Counted from the stretch's first letter, positions 1 through 6,783 are shown. The stretch: 8,676 bases of DNA from Lachnospiraceae bacterium (GCA_003447895.1 DLYC01000018.1:1-8676), one strand, 5' to 3'. The notes: generated from the letters alone by a model not told the origin. Numbers and translations: made by a program.

Positions 1-1175
1 AGGACCATGATGAGCGCCGCGATCAGGACGTTTCTGCTCTTGGAGAAATCCGTGTTCGTCTCCACAAGGTTCCTTACACCGACGGCAGAGATCATGCCGT
101 AGAGGACAAGGGAGATACCGCCGATCGTCGCGGAGGGCATCACTTCAATGATCGCCGCGAATTTGGGGCAGAAAGAGAGAAGGATGGCAAAGCCCGCCGC
201 AATGCGGATGACGCGGGGGTCATACACTTTTGTCAGTGTGAGAACGCCTGTGTTCTCACCGTAGGTCGTATTGGCCGGCGCGCCGAAGAGGGAAGCGATC
301 GCAGTCGCAAGTCCGTCTCCCGTCAGCGTTCTGTGAAGTCCGGGATCCTTGATATAGTTGATGCCGCAGGTGGAGCTGATCGCGGAGATGTCTCCGATGT
401 GCTCCATCATGGTGGCAAGCGCAATGGGGACGATCGTCACAATGCTGGTGATCAGAAGCGCCGCATCCGGTTTTCCGCCCGCGAAGATGGAGAAGACCGT
501 CTTCTCGAAGTGGATCGGGAATCCAATCCAGGGAGCCGATGCGACTGTGGAAAAGTCGATCTTCCCGGCAACCGCCGCGCACAGATAAGATCCGAGCACA
601 CCCAGAAGGATGGGGACGATCTTGATCATGCCCTTTCCCCAGATATTGCAGATGACGACGATGATGATCGCCACCAGCGCGACCCACCAGCAGCTCTCCA
701 CGTTATTGAGAGCGGAGGGCGCGAGGTTAAGTCCGATGGAAATGATAATGGGACCTGTCACGACCGGCGGGAAGTACTTCATGACTTTACTTGTGCCGTA
801 GGCCTTAAAGAGAGCCGCAAGGACCAGATAGAGAAGTCCCGCGCACGCTACGCCAAAACATGCATAGGGCAGAAGCTCGCTGGGAGTGCCGTCGGCGCCG
901 AGCGGCGCGATCGCTGCGTAACCACCCAGGAAAGCGAAAGACGATCCCAGAAATGCGGGAACTTTCTTCTTGGAGATCAGGTGAAACAGCAAAGTGCCAA
1001 GTCCTGCAAACAGAAGCGTGGTCGATACGTCAAGTCCGGTGATCAAAGGGACCACGACCGTTGCGCCAAACATAGCAAACATATGCTGAAGGCCCAATAC
1101 GATCATCTTCGCCGTTCCGAGCTCGCGCGCATCATAGATCGGGCGCTCTCCAACTTTGAAATCCGTTTTGTTCAT
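1..1175 (-). CDS. uraA: Uracil permease, NCS2 family (3' end outside window)
   Basis: An inner-membrane nucleobase:proton symporter that imports uracil for pyrimidine salvage. The first 391 codons are present; family members are usually about 400-440 residues, so only the tail is cut by the window edge. The NCS2 hallmarks are all visible. There is a QH motif in the first membrane segment (LGLQHMFAMFG, residues 27-37). MEHIGD holds Glu258 and PANTTYGENTG holds Glu307; these match the two glutamates (241 and 290 in E. coli UraA) that bind uracil. Many hydrophobic segments of about 20 residues fit a 14-helix transporter. The TYGENTG context favours uracil over xanthine, but that is family inference. 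The ATG at 1175 is set by AGGAGG at 1184-1189, 8 bases upstream. The gene has its own promoter and a terminator-containing leader (1241-1380), so expression is probably controlled by premature termination. Confidence 0.93.
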   Translation of the reverse strand, partial: MNKTDFKVGERPIYDARELGTAKMIVLGLQHMFAMFGATVVVPLITGLDVSTTLLFAGLGTLLFHLISKKKVPAFLGSSFAFLGGYAAIAPLGADGTPSELLPYACFGVACAGLLYLVLAALFKAYGTSKVMKYFPPVVTGPIIISIGLNLAPSALNNVESCWWVALVAIIIVVICNIWGKGMIKIVPILLGVLGSYLCAAVAGKIDFSTVASAPWIGFPIHFEKTVFSIFAGGKPDAALLITSIVTIVPIALATMMEHIGDISAISSTCGINYIKDPGLHRTLTGDGLATAIASLFGAPANTTYGENTGVLTLTKVYDPRVIRIAAGFAILLSFCPKFAAIIEVMPSATIGGISLVLYGMISAVGVRNLVETNTDFSKSRNVLIAALIMV

Positions 1176-1240
1176 ATATATTTCCTCCTGTTTAATATCG
1201 GGAAGGGGCTGCCTGATAGCCTTATCAAACCTGAATCTGC

Positions 1241-1276
1241 AAAAAACACGTCAGGGAACACGAATCCCTGACGTGT
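1241..1276 (-). terminator. Intrinsic terminator in the uraA leader (attenuator)
   Basis: Read on the minus strand, ACACGTCAGGGA (1276-1265) pairs perfectly with TCCCTGACGTGT (1257-1246) around a 7-base loop, and the RNA then runs into six U residues (1246-1241). This is a textbook Rho-independent terminator. It lies between the uraA promoter and the uraA ribosome binding site, so it must be bypassed for the permease to be made. It starts two bases after the stop codon of a 14-codon leader ORF. A ribosome at that stop codon would cover the 5' arm. I found no convincing upstream antiterminator pairing. Confidence 0.9.
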
Positions 1277-1278
1277 GA

Positions 1279-1323
1279 TCATATCCTTGGTATTCTGAAT
1301 CGGGCAATAAGCTTGTGTCTCAT
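1279..1323 (-). CDS. Putative 14-residue leader peptide of uraA
   Basis: This short ORF reads MRHKLIARFRIPRI followed by TGA. It starts about 22 bases downstream of the predicted transcription start. A purine-rich GAGGAAAGGA lies before the ATG, with AAAGGA at 1329-1334 and a 5-base spacer. Four of the fourteen codons are Arg (AGA, CGA, AGA, AGG) and four are Ile. The stop codon falls two bases before the 5' arm of the leader terminator, so translation of this ORF should physically interfere with terminator folding. That geometry matches translation-coupled attenuation such as pyrBI of enterobacteria. Arg and pyrimidines share carbamoyl phosphate as a precursor, which makes the Arg bias suggestive, but this is speculation. 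No homologue is known to me. The ORF could be a chance reading of a leader that works as an RNA structure only. Confidence 0.55.
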   Translation of the reverse strand: MRHKLIARFRIPRI

Positions 1324-1351
1324 AGCAGTCCTTTCCTCAAATCTCTAAATG

Positions 1352-1380
1352 ATTCTATACAAGAACATTCGAGAAGTCAA
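1352..1380 (-). promoter_or_regulatory. Sigma-A promoter of uraA
   Basis: TTGACT (1380-1375) and TAGAAT (1357-1352) are separated by exactly 17 bases, giving 5/6 matches to each consensus box. Transcription should start near 1345, which makes a leader RNA of about 170 bases before the uraA ATG. Confidence 0.85.
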
Positions 1381-1412
1381 GGACAATCCCGATCCGATCA
1401 TAGACATTTATT

Positions 1413-1429
1413 GACCCGGACGGCGGGCC
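1413..1429 (-). other. Small GC hairpin after the acidic-protein gene
   Basis: GGCCCG (1429-1424) can pair with CGGGTC (1418-1413), with one G-U pair and a 5-base loop, 10 bases after the stop codon of the acidic-protein gene. The following bases (AATAAATG) are not a U tract. It may be a weak or factor-dependent transcript end, and some readthrough into the uraA leader is possible. Confidence 0.3.
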
Positions 1430-1438
1430 TTAAACCGC

Positions 1439-2026
1439 TTACTCCTCAGCGGCCTCTTTCTTGTCACCGTCTTCGGGAGCAGCCTCTGCGCCGACCTCTT
1501 CCTCATAGACAGCTTCCTTGTTCCTGTCATCCTCGTGGATGGCTTCGCCGTTCTCTTCACCCTCATAGACGGCCTCTTTGTTCACGTCATCTTCGTGAAC
1601 CGACTCGCCGGGCAGATCTTCCTCAGACAGAGCCTTGGCAACCGCCTCATCGAGGACTTCGTCGTCAATCTTGTCATCCTCTTCCTTGAGGATATCCTTG
1701 ACCTTGGTCGCGGAGTCAACAACAGCATCTTTCACTTTGCCCGCTGTCTCTCCCACTACATCCAGGACTTCCTCGCCTTTAGGGCCGATGGCTTCTCTCA
1801 CCTTCGCCATGGCATCCTGAGATCCCTCCTTGATCGTCGTATAGGTTCTGTTGGCAGCTGTCTTAAGTCTCTCAGCCGCATCATTTTCCTCGTCCGGGGT
1901 CACAGAGGCGTCATCCTCGAACTCATCCACGCCGCTCTTCTTGCTCTCCTCAAGATAGTTGTAAACTGTCGCCGCCGCGACGCCTGCTGCTGCCAGTCCT
2001 ACAAGGAATTTTCCCAACTTAAACAT
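1439..2026 (-). CDS. Membrane-anchored acidic protein with amphipathic helices and C-terminal repeats (YtxH-like)
   Basis: This is a 195-residue protein that I cannot assign a function. Residues 4-24 (LGKFLVGLAAAGVAAATVYNY) form an Ala/Gly-rich hydrophobic segment after a short basic N-terminus. It looks like an uncleaved membrane anchor, as in YtxH-like proteins. Residues 50-130 are a chain of Ala/Lys/Glu-rich amphipathic helices (for example VGETAGKVKDAVVDSATKVK) recalling late-embryogenesis or apolipoprotein-like 11-residue patterns. Residues 141-195 are an acidic tandem repeat. The overall charge is strongly negative. The ATG at 2026 is chosen because AAGGAGG (2031-2037) lies about 5 bases before it; the in-frame GTG at 2041 has no such site. 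The gene is divergent from a TetR regulator. A role in the cell envelope or in stress response is plausible but is inference only. Confidence 0.85.
   Translation of the reverse strand: MFKLGKFLVGLAAAGVAAATVYNYLEESKKSGVDEFEDDASVTPDEENDAAERLKTAANRTYTTIKEGSQDAMAKVREAIGPKGEEVLDVVGETAGKVKDAVVDSATKVKDILKEEDDKIDDEVLDEAVAKALSEEDLPGESVHEDDVNKEAVYEGEENGEAIHEDDRNKEAVYEEEVGAEAAPEDGDKKEAAEE
1442..1606 (-). repeat. 60-bp tandem repeat encoding an acidic 20-residue unit
   Basis: There are two full units (1606-1547 and 1546-1487) and a truncated third (1486-1442) in the 3' end of the acidic-protein gene. The units read ESVHEDDVNKEAVYEGEENG, EAIHEDDRNKEAVYEEEVGA and EAAPEDGDKKEAAEE. The shared core is HEDD-x-NKEAVYE. 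DNA similarity is obvious but imperfect, so the duplication is not recent. Confidence 0.85.
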
Positions 2027-2104
2027 AATAACCTCCTTCACTTCAAACGGATTTATCTCCGGCTTCCTTCATAGTACTCTATTCAGGCTCAAAGTTAAAG
2101 ACTC

Positions 2105-2139
2105 AAATGTCAACAAAATACTATATTTTTGTTACATTT
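2105..2139. promoter_or_regulatory. AT-rich dyad, candidate TetR-family operator
   Basis: The two 16-base arms are 2105-2120 and 2124-2139, centred on 2122. The outer six pairs (AAATGT/ACATTT) and the inner six (AAAATA/TATTTT) match perfectly; the middle four bases match only after a one-base shift in each arm. The dyad covers the proposed -10 box of the acidic-protein gene (2120-2125) and ends just before the tetR -35 box. That is a natural place for the neighbouring TetR regulator to bind, but nothing in the sequence proves this. Confidence 0.45.
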
Positions 2140-2147
2140 ATTGTCCC
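2120..2147 (-). promoter_or_regulatory. Probable promoter of the acidic-protein gene
   Basis: On the minus strand, GGGACA (2147-2142) and TATAGT (2125-2120) are spaced by 16 bases. The -10 matches 5/6 and the -35 matches 4/6. The 5' leader would be about 85 bases. A TTGACA at 2113-2108 looks better as a -35 box but has no usable -10 at the right distance. Confidence 0.5.
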
Positions 2148-2169
2148 ATATCGTAACCGATGATATCAT
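2141..2169 (+). promoter_or_regulatory. Probable promoter of the tetR-type gene
   Basis: TTGTCC (2141-2146) and TATCAT (2164-2169) are spaced by 17 bases, matching consensus at 4/6 and 5/6. Transcription should begin near 2176, about 33 bases before the GTG start. The -35 box occupies almost the same bases as the -35 box of the opposing promoter, so the two probably compete for polymerase. Confidence 0.6.
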
Positions 2170-2208
2170 AAAAAAGTAGTACTGTGTTCTGCCAGGGAGG
2201 TGGACATC

Positions 2209-2811
2209 GTGAACGAAAAATTCTGGAGCCTGAAGAAAGAGAAGCAGGACAGCATGATCAACGGATCTTTGAAAGTGTTTGCCCTGAACGGGTTTAAGCA
2301 TGCCAGCACTGACGAGATCGTCGCGGAGGCCGGGATCAGCAAGGGACTTCTCTTCCACTACTTTTACAATAAGGTCGGCCTGTACGAATTTCTTGCCGAA
2401 TACAGCGCGAGATTCGCCCTGGTCGAACTCAATTCGGAACTGAGAAGGAAAGAGCCGCTTCCGTTTTTCCGCCTTTTGGAGTCCGTCTCCCGGGCGGAAG
2501 CTTCCGCCATGAGCCGCTACCCCTGTCTCTACCTGTTTCTGAACACAGTGTCCGCGGAACTTGGCGACAAGGTCTCCGCTCAGGCGAAGGAGAGTCTCTC
2601 TCTGTATACAGAGAGAATACGCGAGCTGTCGGAAGCCTCCGTTCTTCCGGATTCCATGACGTGGCAGGATGCCGTCAGGATCGAATACTATGCGAAGCTT
2701 GTCCGCACAGACATCATGGCTTCTCTTTACAGAAGCGGGGAATTTACCCCCGAAAGGTATCTGGCAGACGCACTGGAAACTATACGATATTTTGAAAAAC
2801 TGTTTTCATAA
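2209..2811 (+). CDS. TetR/AcrR-family transcriptional regulator
   Basis: This is a 200-residue protein of typical TetR length. The N-terminal DNA-binding domain is clear: helix 1 and an AxxGF turn (FALNGFKHAST, residues 24-34), then the helix-turn-helix STDEIVAEAGISKGLLFHYF (33-52) followed by NKVGLYEFL. GISKGLLFHYF matches the family signature for the recognition helix. The C-terminal ligand and dimer domain (about 60-200) is not specific enough to name an effector. A GTG start at 2209 is chosen because AGGGAGG (2194-2200) is 8 bases upstream; another GTG at 2200 overlaps that site. It is the only plus-strand gene here. Its divergent position next to the acidic membrane protein, with an AT-rich dyad between them, suggests it controls that gene and perhaps itself. 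Confidence 0.9.
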   Translation: MNEKFWSLKKEKQDSMINGSLKVFALNGFKHASTDEIVAEAGISKGLLFHYFYNKVGLYEFLAEYSARFALVELNSELRRKEPLPFFRLLESVSRAEASAMSRYPCLYLFLNTVSAELGDKVSAQAKESLSLYTERIRELSEASVLPDSMTWQDAVRIEYYAKLVRTDIMASLYRSGEFTPERYLADALETIRYFEKLFS

Positions 2812-2821
2812 AACTCTTATT

Positions 2822-2843
2822 CTGAGGCGGCGCCGCCGCTCAG
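2822..2843. other. GC-rich hairpin after tetR
   Basis: CTGAG and CGGC (2822-2831, with G2827 bulged) pair with GCCG and CTCAG (2835-2843), 10 bases after the tetR stop codon. No T run follows on the plus strand. It probably adds to 3'-end stability or helps the next hairpin stop transcription. Confidence 0.4.
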
Positions 2844-2849
2844 CAAAAA

Positions 2850-2886
2850 AACTGCCGCACCGGATCTTTCCTCCGATGCGGCAGTT
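2850..2886. terminator. Bidirectional terminator between convergent tetR and glnS
   Basis: AACTGCCGCA (2850-2859) pairs with TGCGGCAGTT (2877-2886). The stem is extended by CGGA/TCCG past one mismatch, around a 7-base loop. On the minus strand a run of U residues follows (2849-2845), making a strong terminator for glnS 65 bases after its stop. On the plus strand the tail is TTCTTCATTT-like, a weaker U tract serving tetR. Confidence 0.85.
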
Positions 2887-2951
2887 CTTCATTTACGTGC
2901 AAGGTTTCCCGGTTCCGAACACAGCCCCCGGCGTCTTCCGCCGTCTGATGC

Positions 2952-4652
2952 TCAGCCCGGCAGTTTGAAGGAGCTCTTAAGTCCGACAATTCTGTTAAAG
3001 ACCGGCGCGCCCTCTTTGGAGTCGTGGCAGTCCACGCAGAAGTAGCCGTTTCTGACAAACTGGAATCTCTCGAAGGGCTTTACGTCCCGGAGCGCGGGCT
3101 CCGCGAAAGCGGCGCACTCCTTGAGGGAATCCGGATTGAGGTTCAAAGAGCCGTCCTCGTTGTAGACGCCCTTCTCCTCGTCGACAATATTCTCATAGAG
3201 CCTTACCTTGACCGGAACCGCTTCCCGGGCACTGACCCAGTGGATGGTTCCCTTGACCTTGCGGCCGGTAAAGCCGCTTCCGCTCCTGGTCTCCGGGTCA
3301 TAGGTCGCGTGCACGGCTGTCACATTTCCGTTTTCATCCGTGTCATAGCCCACGCACTTTACAAAGTAAGCGTACATGAGTCTCACTTCATTTCCGGGGT
3401 AGAGCCTCTTGTACTTGGGGATGGGCGCTGTCAGGAAATCGTCTCTCTCGATCCAGAGCTCTCTTCCGAAGGGAATTTGTCTCTTTCCCAGATCCGGGTT
3501 TTCCAGATTGTTGTCCGCATCCAGCATCTCAACCTGATCTTCCGGATAGTTATCGATGATCAGCTTGAGAGGATCGAGAACGGTGAGCATTCTGCTGCAG
3601 CTGGGCTTTAAATCTTCGCGGATGCAGTACTCCAGCATCGCGTAGTCCGAGGAGGACTGCGCCTTGGAAATGCCGCTCAGTTCCACGAATCTCTTGATGG
3701 AAGCCGGTGTGAAGCCTCTTCTGCGAAGGCCGGAAATACTGACCAGCCTGGGGTCATCCCAGCCGTCGACAATTCCCTGCTCCACGAGCTTCTTGATATA
3801 TCTCTTTCCGGTGACCACATTGGTCAGGTACATCTTGGCAAATTCGATCTGCCTGGGGGGATGCGCAAATCCCGCCTCCCTGACGACCCAGTCATAGAGC
3901 GGACGGTGGTCCTCAAATTCCAGTGTGCACAGAGAATGGGTGATACCCTCGATGGCGTCCTCAATGGGGTGCGCGTAATCGTACATGGGATAGATGCACC
4001 ACTTGTCTCCTGTGTTGTGATGGTGCATGTGGGCCACCCTGTAGAGGATGGGATCCCGCATGTTCATATTGGAACTTGCCATGTCGATCTTGGCACGGAG
4101 CGTCTTTTCGCCGTCCGCGAAAGCGCCCTCTCTCATCTTTGTGAAGAGCGCGAGGTTCTCCTCGATCGTCCTGTCCCTGTTGGGATCGTTGGTTCCGGGC
4201 TCCTCGAGGGTTCCGCGGTACTCTCTCATCTCTTCCGCCGTAAGGTCCGACACATACGCCTTTCCCTTTTTGATCAGCTCTACGGCGATCTCATACATCT
4301 GTTCAAAATAGTCGGAGGCAAAAAAGAGACGGTCCTCGTAGTCGGCCCCCAGCCATGCGACGTCCTCTTTGATGGACTCTACGAATTCGCTCTTTTCCTT
4401 TGTGGGGTTTGTGTCATCAAAACGGAGATTGAATTTGCCGCCGTACTGTTTCGCCATGCCGTAGTTGAGAAGGATACTCTTGGCATGCCCGATGTGAAGA
4501 TATCCGTTGGGCTCGGGGGGAAAGCGCGTATGTACTGTATCATAGACGCCCTCGGCGAGGTCCTTGTCAATTTCTTTTTCAATAAAGTGGCGGCTCACCT
4601 TTACTTCTTCCGAAGCAGATGAATCCTCTCTCCTCAGTTCTTCTTTATCCAT
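2952..4652 (-). CDS. glnS: Glutaminyl-tRNA synthetase
   Basis: Class I enzyme that charges tRNA-Gln with glutamine in the cytoplasm. It is 566 residues, close to the usual 550-560. The catalytic domain shows PPEPNG (45-50) and the HIGH motif as HIGHAKS (53-59). [16 protein letters not shown] and EYCIREDL are typical of GlnRS rather than discriminating GluRS. The C-terminal beta-barrel anticodon domain starts near residue 350. The KMSKS-equivalent loop reads [12 protein letters not shown] (279-290) instead of the enterobacterial VMSKRKL; the lysine is kept (Lys283). I believe this variant is common in Clostridia. ATG 4652 is supported by AGGAG at 4658-4662, 5 bases upstream. It follows guaB by 37 bases with no promoter evident between, so it is likely the last gene of that operon. 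Confidence 0.95.
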   Translation of the reverse strand: MDKEELRREDSSASEEVKVSRHFIEKEIDKDLAEGVYDTVHTRFPPEPNGYLHIGHAKSILLNYGMAKQYGGKFNLRFDDTNPTKEKSEFVESIKEDVAWLGADYEDRLFFASDYFEQMYEIAVELIKKGKAYVSDLTAEEMREYRGTLEEPGTNDPNRDRTIEENLALFTKMREGAFADGEKTLRAKIDMASSNMNMRDPILYRVAHMHHHNTGDKWCIYPMYDYAHPIEDAIEGITHSLCTLEFEDHRPLYDWVVREAGFAHPPRQIEFAKMYLTNVVTGKRYIKKLVEQGIVDGWDDPRLVSISGLRRRGFTPASIKRFVELSGISKAQSSSDYAMLEYCIREDLKPSCSRMLTVLDPLKLIIDNYPEDQVEMLDADNNLENPDLGKRQIPFGRELWIERDDFLTAPIPKYKRLYPGNEVRLMYAYFVKCVGYDTDENGNVTAVHATYDPETRSGSGFTGRKVKGTIHWVSAREAVPVKVRLYENIVDEEKGVYNEDGSLNLNPDSLKECAAFAEPALRDVKPFERFQFVRNGYFCVDCHDSKEGAPVFNRIVGLKSSFKLPG

Positions 4653-4689
4653 ATATGCTCCTAATCACTCCAGTTCGTTTGTAATCCGT

Positions 4690-6147
4690 TCAGGCGTCTT
4701 CCATTGAGTAGTTCGGCGCTTCTTTTGTAATCTGAATATCATGAGGGTGGCTCTCCTTGAGGGATGCCGCCGTGATCTTTACAAATTTGCCCTTTTCCTG
4801 GAGCTCCTTGATCGTATGAGATCCGGTGAGACCCATTCCGCTCCTGATTCCGCCGCACATCTGGAAAATGACGTCCTCGACTTCGCCCTTGTAGGCCACG
4901 CGGCCCTCGACGCCTTCCGGAACGAGCTTTCGGGCGTTCTCCTGGAAGTATCTGTCCTTACTGCCGTTTTCCATAGCGGCAATGGAGCCCATTCCTCTGT
5001 AAACTTTGTATTTGCGGCCCTGGTAGAGCTCAGTCGCGCCCGGGCTCTCCTCGCAGCCTGCCAGCATGGATCCCATCATGCAGACATTGGCGCCTGCAGC
5101 CAGCGCTTTCGTCATATCACCGGAGAACTTGATTCCGCCGTCCGCGATGACGGGAATATCGTACTCCTTAGCCACTTCATAGGCTTCCATGACAGCGGAG
5201 ATCTGCGGGACACCGATTCCCGTGACCACGCGGGTCGTGCAGATGGAGCCGGGACCGATTCCGACCTTTACCGCGTCCGCGCCGGCTTTGATCAGGTCGC
5301 GTGCGCCGTCCCCTGTGGCAATGTTTCCGCCGATAACAGGAAGATCCGGATATGCGTCCTTGATCATTCTCAGGCAGCGGAGCACGTTCTCGGAGTGGCC
5401 GTGGGAAGAATCGAGAACGATAATATCTACCTTGGATTTAATGAGCGCTTCCACTCTCTCAAGCACATTTGCCGTAATGCCGACTCCTGCGCCGCACAGA
5501 AGGCGTCCCTGCGGGTCCTTGGCCGCGCTGGGATACTTGATATTCTTTTCGATATCCTTGATCGTGATAAGGCCGACCAGATTATAGTCCGCGTCTACGA
5601 TCGGAAGCTTCTCTTTCTTGGACTGCGCCAGGATCTTCTGCGCCTCTTCGAGCGTGATGCCCTCTCTTGCCGTCACAAGTCCCTCGGAAGTCATGGCCTC
5701 CCGGATCTTTTTGGAAAAATCCGTCTCAAACTTGAGGTCTCTGTTAGTGATGATTCCGACAAGCTTTCTTCCTTCCGTGATCGGAACTCCGGAAATCCGG
5801 AATCTGTGCATCAGGTTCTCCGCATCCTGAAGTGTATGCTCGGGAGACAGGGAGAAAGGATCGGTAATGACACCATTCTCCGAACGCTTTACCTTATCTA
5901 CTTCCTCTGCCTGTGCCTGAATTGACATATTCTTGTGAATGATGCCGATGCCGCCCTGTCTGGCCATGGCAATTGCCATTCTGTGCTCTGTGACAGTATC
6001 CATGCTGGCACTCATCATAGGAATATTGAGACGTATGGTCTTTGTGAGATTTGTACTCAGGTCGACCTCGTTTGGGATTACCGTAGAATAGCCCGGAACA
6101 AGAAGTACGTCATCAAATGTAATGCCCTCACCGATAATTTTCGCCAT
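4690..6147 (-). CDS. guaB: Inosine-5'-monophosphate dehydrogenase
   Basis: Oxidises IMP to XMP with NAD+, the committed step to guanine nucleotides. At 485 residues it has the standard length. The TIM-barrel core begins with [14 protein letters not shown] (8-21) and [11 protein letters not shown] (44-54). Two tandem CBS domains are inserted at about 95-205 ([21 protein letters not shown] and [19 protein letters not shown]). The potassium and catalytic loop [11 protein letters not shown] carries the nucleophile Cys303, the phosphate site DGGIKFSGD spans 336-344, and the mobile flap has Arg399-Tyr400 in SKDRYFQ. Nothing essential is missing. ATG 6147 is set by AGGAGG at 6153-6158. It starts 35 bases after a small membrane-protein gene and is followed by glnS, consistent with one operon. 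No riboswitch fits in the short gap upstream. Confidence 0.97.
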   Translation of the reverse strand: MAKIIGEGITFDDVLLVPGYSTVIPNEVDLSTNLTKTIRLNIPMMSASMDTVTEHRMAIAMARQGGIGIIHKNMSIQAQAEEVDKVKRSENGVITDPFSLSPEHTLQDAENLMHRFRISGVPITEGRKLVGIITNRDLKFETDFSKKIREAMTSEGLVTAREGITLEEAQKILAQSKKEKLPIVDADYNLVGLITIKDIEKNIKYPSAAKDPQGRLLCGAGVGITANVLERVEALIKSKVDIIVLDSSHGHSENVLRCLRMIKDAYPDLPVIGGNIATGDGARDLIKAGADAVKVGIGPGSICTTRVVTGIGVPQISAVMEAYEVAKEYDIPVIADGGIKFSGDMTKALAAGANVCMMGSMLAGCEESPGATELYQGRKYKVYRGMGSIAAMENGSKDRYFQENARKLVPEGVEGRVAYKGEVEDVIFQMCGGIRSGMGLTGSHTIKELQEKGKFVKITAASLKESHPHDIQITKEAPNYSMEDA

Positions 6148-6182
6148 TTTCTCCTCCTGTGAATGAATCGTTTATTGTTTGA

Positions 6183-6692
6183 TCAGTCTCTGAAAACCTT
6201 TCTGGGATAGTATGTGCGGAGGATCGAGAGGATCTCATCCCCGTATTCTCCGATCATATCAAGAATCAGTTTCGTTCCGTCTTCAAGCACAAGCTCATAG
6301 CGGAAGGCTTTGTTGTCATCGTCCCCGGAACTGTAGTCGATGACCTTGAGATCCTTTCCCTTCACCGCGTCGAGATGACGGGATCCCTGCGGCGCGAGTA
6401 TTTCCGTCTTGGAAAGGTCATATACGCCAAGCTCTGTCCTCCGCTGCTTCTGCTGAATCTTAGCGACGCGAAGCTCCTTGTCGACATAGACATATTCATA
6501 GTCGACTACGCTCTCAAGCCACGCGTAATAGAAGGCGACAGCACACAGAACGGCCGGAACGATCATTGCGAAATGGACAAGAAATGAAAGTAAACAAAAA
6601 CACACTGCAAGTACGATCGCCCCATAGCGCATCAGCTTGATCAGTGTGTTCGGCTTCCTCTTCACAATCACTTCCAGACATCCTGTCTCCAT
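6183..6692 (-). CDS. Small two-helix membrane protein, unknown function (possibly DUF6106)
   Basis: This is a 169-residue protein with a basic N-terminus (VIVKRKPNTLIKLMRYG, 8-24) and two closely spaced hydrophobic segments at about 22-40 and 42-59. A cytoplasmic domain with beta-rich character follows (VVDYEYVYVDKELRVAKI, 62-79; FRYELVLEDGTKLILDM, 130-146). That layout recalls bacterial PH-like or DUF6106 proteins of Lachnospiraceae, a family label I give from memory. The start is placed at ATG 6692 because AGGAGG at 6702-6707 is 9 bases upstream. The in-frame ATG at 6701 directly abuts that site and would have no spacer. It is the first gene after the promoter and lies 35 bases upstream of guaB, so it is probably co-transcribed with guaB and glnS. 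The sequence gives no hint of a biochemical role. Confidence 0.85.
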   Translation of the reverse strand: METGCLEVIVKRKPNTLIKLMRYGAIVLAVCFCLLSFLVHFAMIVPAVLCAVAFYYAWLESVVDYEYVYVDKELRVAKIQQKQRRTELGVYDLSKTEILAPQGSRHLDAVKGKDLKVIDYSSGDDDNKAFRYELVLEDGTKLILDMIGEYGDEILSILRTYYPRKVFRD

Positions 6693-6733
6693 CGGACGCA
6701 TCCTCCTTTCAGGTCTCAGAGTATTTTTAATAT

Positions 6734-6765
6734 ATTATAACAGAACATTTAAGAATACAAGTCAA
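6734..6765 (-). promoter_or_regulatory. Extended -10 promoter of the membrane protein-guaB-glnS operon
   Basis: The minus strand shows TGTTATAAT (6742-6734), a perfect extended -10 element (TGnTATAAT). A TTGACT lies at 6765-6760, but the spacer is 20 bases. The -35 box is therefore probably of little use, and the extended -10 carries the promoter. Transcription should start near 6727, about 35 bases before the gene start. Confidence 0.75.
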
Positions 6766-6766
6766 A

Positions 6767-6783
6767 AAACAAACAGTTTGTTT
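6767..6783. promoter_or_regulatory. Perfect 17-bp palindrome, candidate operator
   Basis: AAACAAA CAG TTTGTTT is a perfect inverted repeat with 7-base arms and a 3-base centre, starting one base upstream of the TTGACT box of the operon promoter. Its size and shape fit a dimeric helix-turn-helix regulator site. It is not followed by a U tract on the minus strand in a terminator context, and lies outside the lysC terminator. The binding protein is unknown. Confidence 0.5.

Noticed and set aside
333..1271. Long plus-strand open frame (312 codons) opposite uraA
   Set aside because: It is antisense to a clear NCS2 permease. Its translation is low-complexity with many charged residues and no domain, and there is no ribosome binding site.
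1279..1345. PyrR-binding or purine-riboswitch element in the uraA leader
   Set aside because: I could not find the PyrR consensus loop or the paired kissing loops of a purine riboswitch, and the leader before the terminator is only about 70 bases.
1535..2074. Plus-strand open frame of 179 codons opposite the acidic-protein gene
   Set aside because: The minus-strand gene has a strong AAGGAGG site, a membrane anchor and an ordered repeat. The plus frame mirrors these and has no start signal.
2108..2113. TTGACA on the minus strand as a -35 box for the acidic-protein gene
   Set aside because: No -10-like hexamer occurs 16-18 bases downstream (the sequence there is GAGCCT). It more likely appears as part of the dyad.
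3861..4622. Plus-strand open frame of 253 codons opposite glnS
   Set aside because: It is antisense to conserved GlnRS motifs, with no ribosome site or recognisable domain.
4741..5925. Plus-strand open frame of 394 codons opposite guaB
   Set aside because: It is a shadow of the guaB reading frame. The translation shows no family features, while the minus strand encodes a complete IMP dehydrogenase.
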